From Bremerella sp. P1 (GTDB lineage Bacteria; Planctomycetota; Planctomycetia; Pirellulales; Pirellulaceae), in NCBI RefSeq assembly GCF_028748185.1, contig NZ_CP118164.1, positions 2,542,001-2,606,000 on the forward strand: DNA of 64,000 bases, in the 5' to 3' direction. Each line of letters begins with the position of its first letter. Within the stretch, counting starts at the first letter, position 1. Of this stretch, positions 64,000 to 64,000 are shown one piece after another. The notes beneath the pieces are model-generated. The model saw nothing but the letters and a program-made list of their open reading frames with translations. It searched no databases and was not told the DNA's origin. Both the position numbers and the translations under genes were made by a program.

Positions 64000-64000
64000 G

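Overview
The window looks like chromosomal DNA of a planctomycete, most likely of the Pirellulales (Blastopirellula/Bremerella-like). The lineage call rests on family content: a DUF1559 prepilin-like protein, an SHD1-PQQ protein, an LEPR-like N-terminal motif on a large secreted protease, Lpg1974-type outer-membrane proteins, a HYExAFE-type protein, an arylsulfatase, a GYF_2/DUF4282 protein, and many long secreted proteins without recognised domains. Many starts lack a strong Shine-Dalgarno sequence, and GTG starts and 4-nt ATGA/GTGA overlaps are common. No rRNA, tRNA, CRISPR array, transposase or phage gene was seen.

Layout. 0-17 kb is mostly housekeeping: trpC and purH; a GYF_2/DUF4282 membrane protein; an operon of oligoendopeptidase F, a short MnmE-like GTPase and a soluble sulfite-oxidase-like protein; a large REC/HD-GYP/degenerate-GGDEF/CBS signalling protein; purU; a YkgJ-type cysteine-cluster protein; hisS; a HYExAFE protein; and a HemD-HemE fusion. 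17.3-28.6 kb is one tight eight-gene operon: a zinc-ribbon/TM/VWA protein, a secreted protein, ExbB/TolQ, two ExbD/TolR proteins, an 889-aa secreted helical-repeat protein, a 1248-aa single-pass protein and a small secreted protein. It looks like a proton-driven envelope motor with custom partners and no recognisable TonB, TolA or TolB. This is the best candidate in the window for an undescribed system.

28.6-40.4 kb holds a parvulin-type isomerase, an STN-like secreted protein, a DUF1570-type putative metalloprotease, a Trk-pore-like/TrkA-C membrane protein, a three-gene array of coupled polytopic membrane proteins, and an SHD1-PQQ propeller protein. 40.5-53 kb is envelope-rich: a 1154-aa subtilase with 47-residue C-terminal repeats and a clear terminator, lipoproteins, a DUF1559 protein, a methyltransferase and three tandem Lpg1974-like outer-membrane proteins. 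52.9-54.6 kb carries ilvC and ilvN, separated by a REP-like palindrome.

54.7-58.1 kb is accessory in character. Its bases look more A/T-rich than the neighbours, it is rich in short dispersed inverted repeats, and it holds orphan genes, including an internally duplicated protein whose gene overlaps its convergent neighbour by 176 nt. 58.1-64 kb returns to typical planctomycete secreted proteins: an FG-GAP propeller, a parallel beta-helix protein, an arylsulfatase and a sialidase-like gene cut by the window edge.
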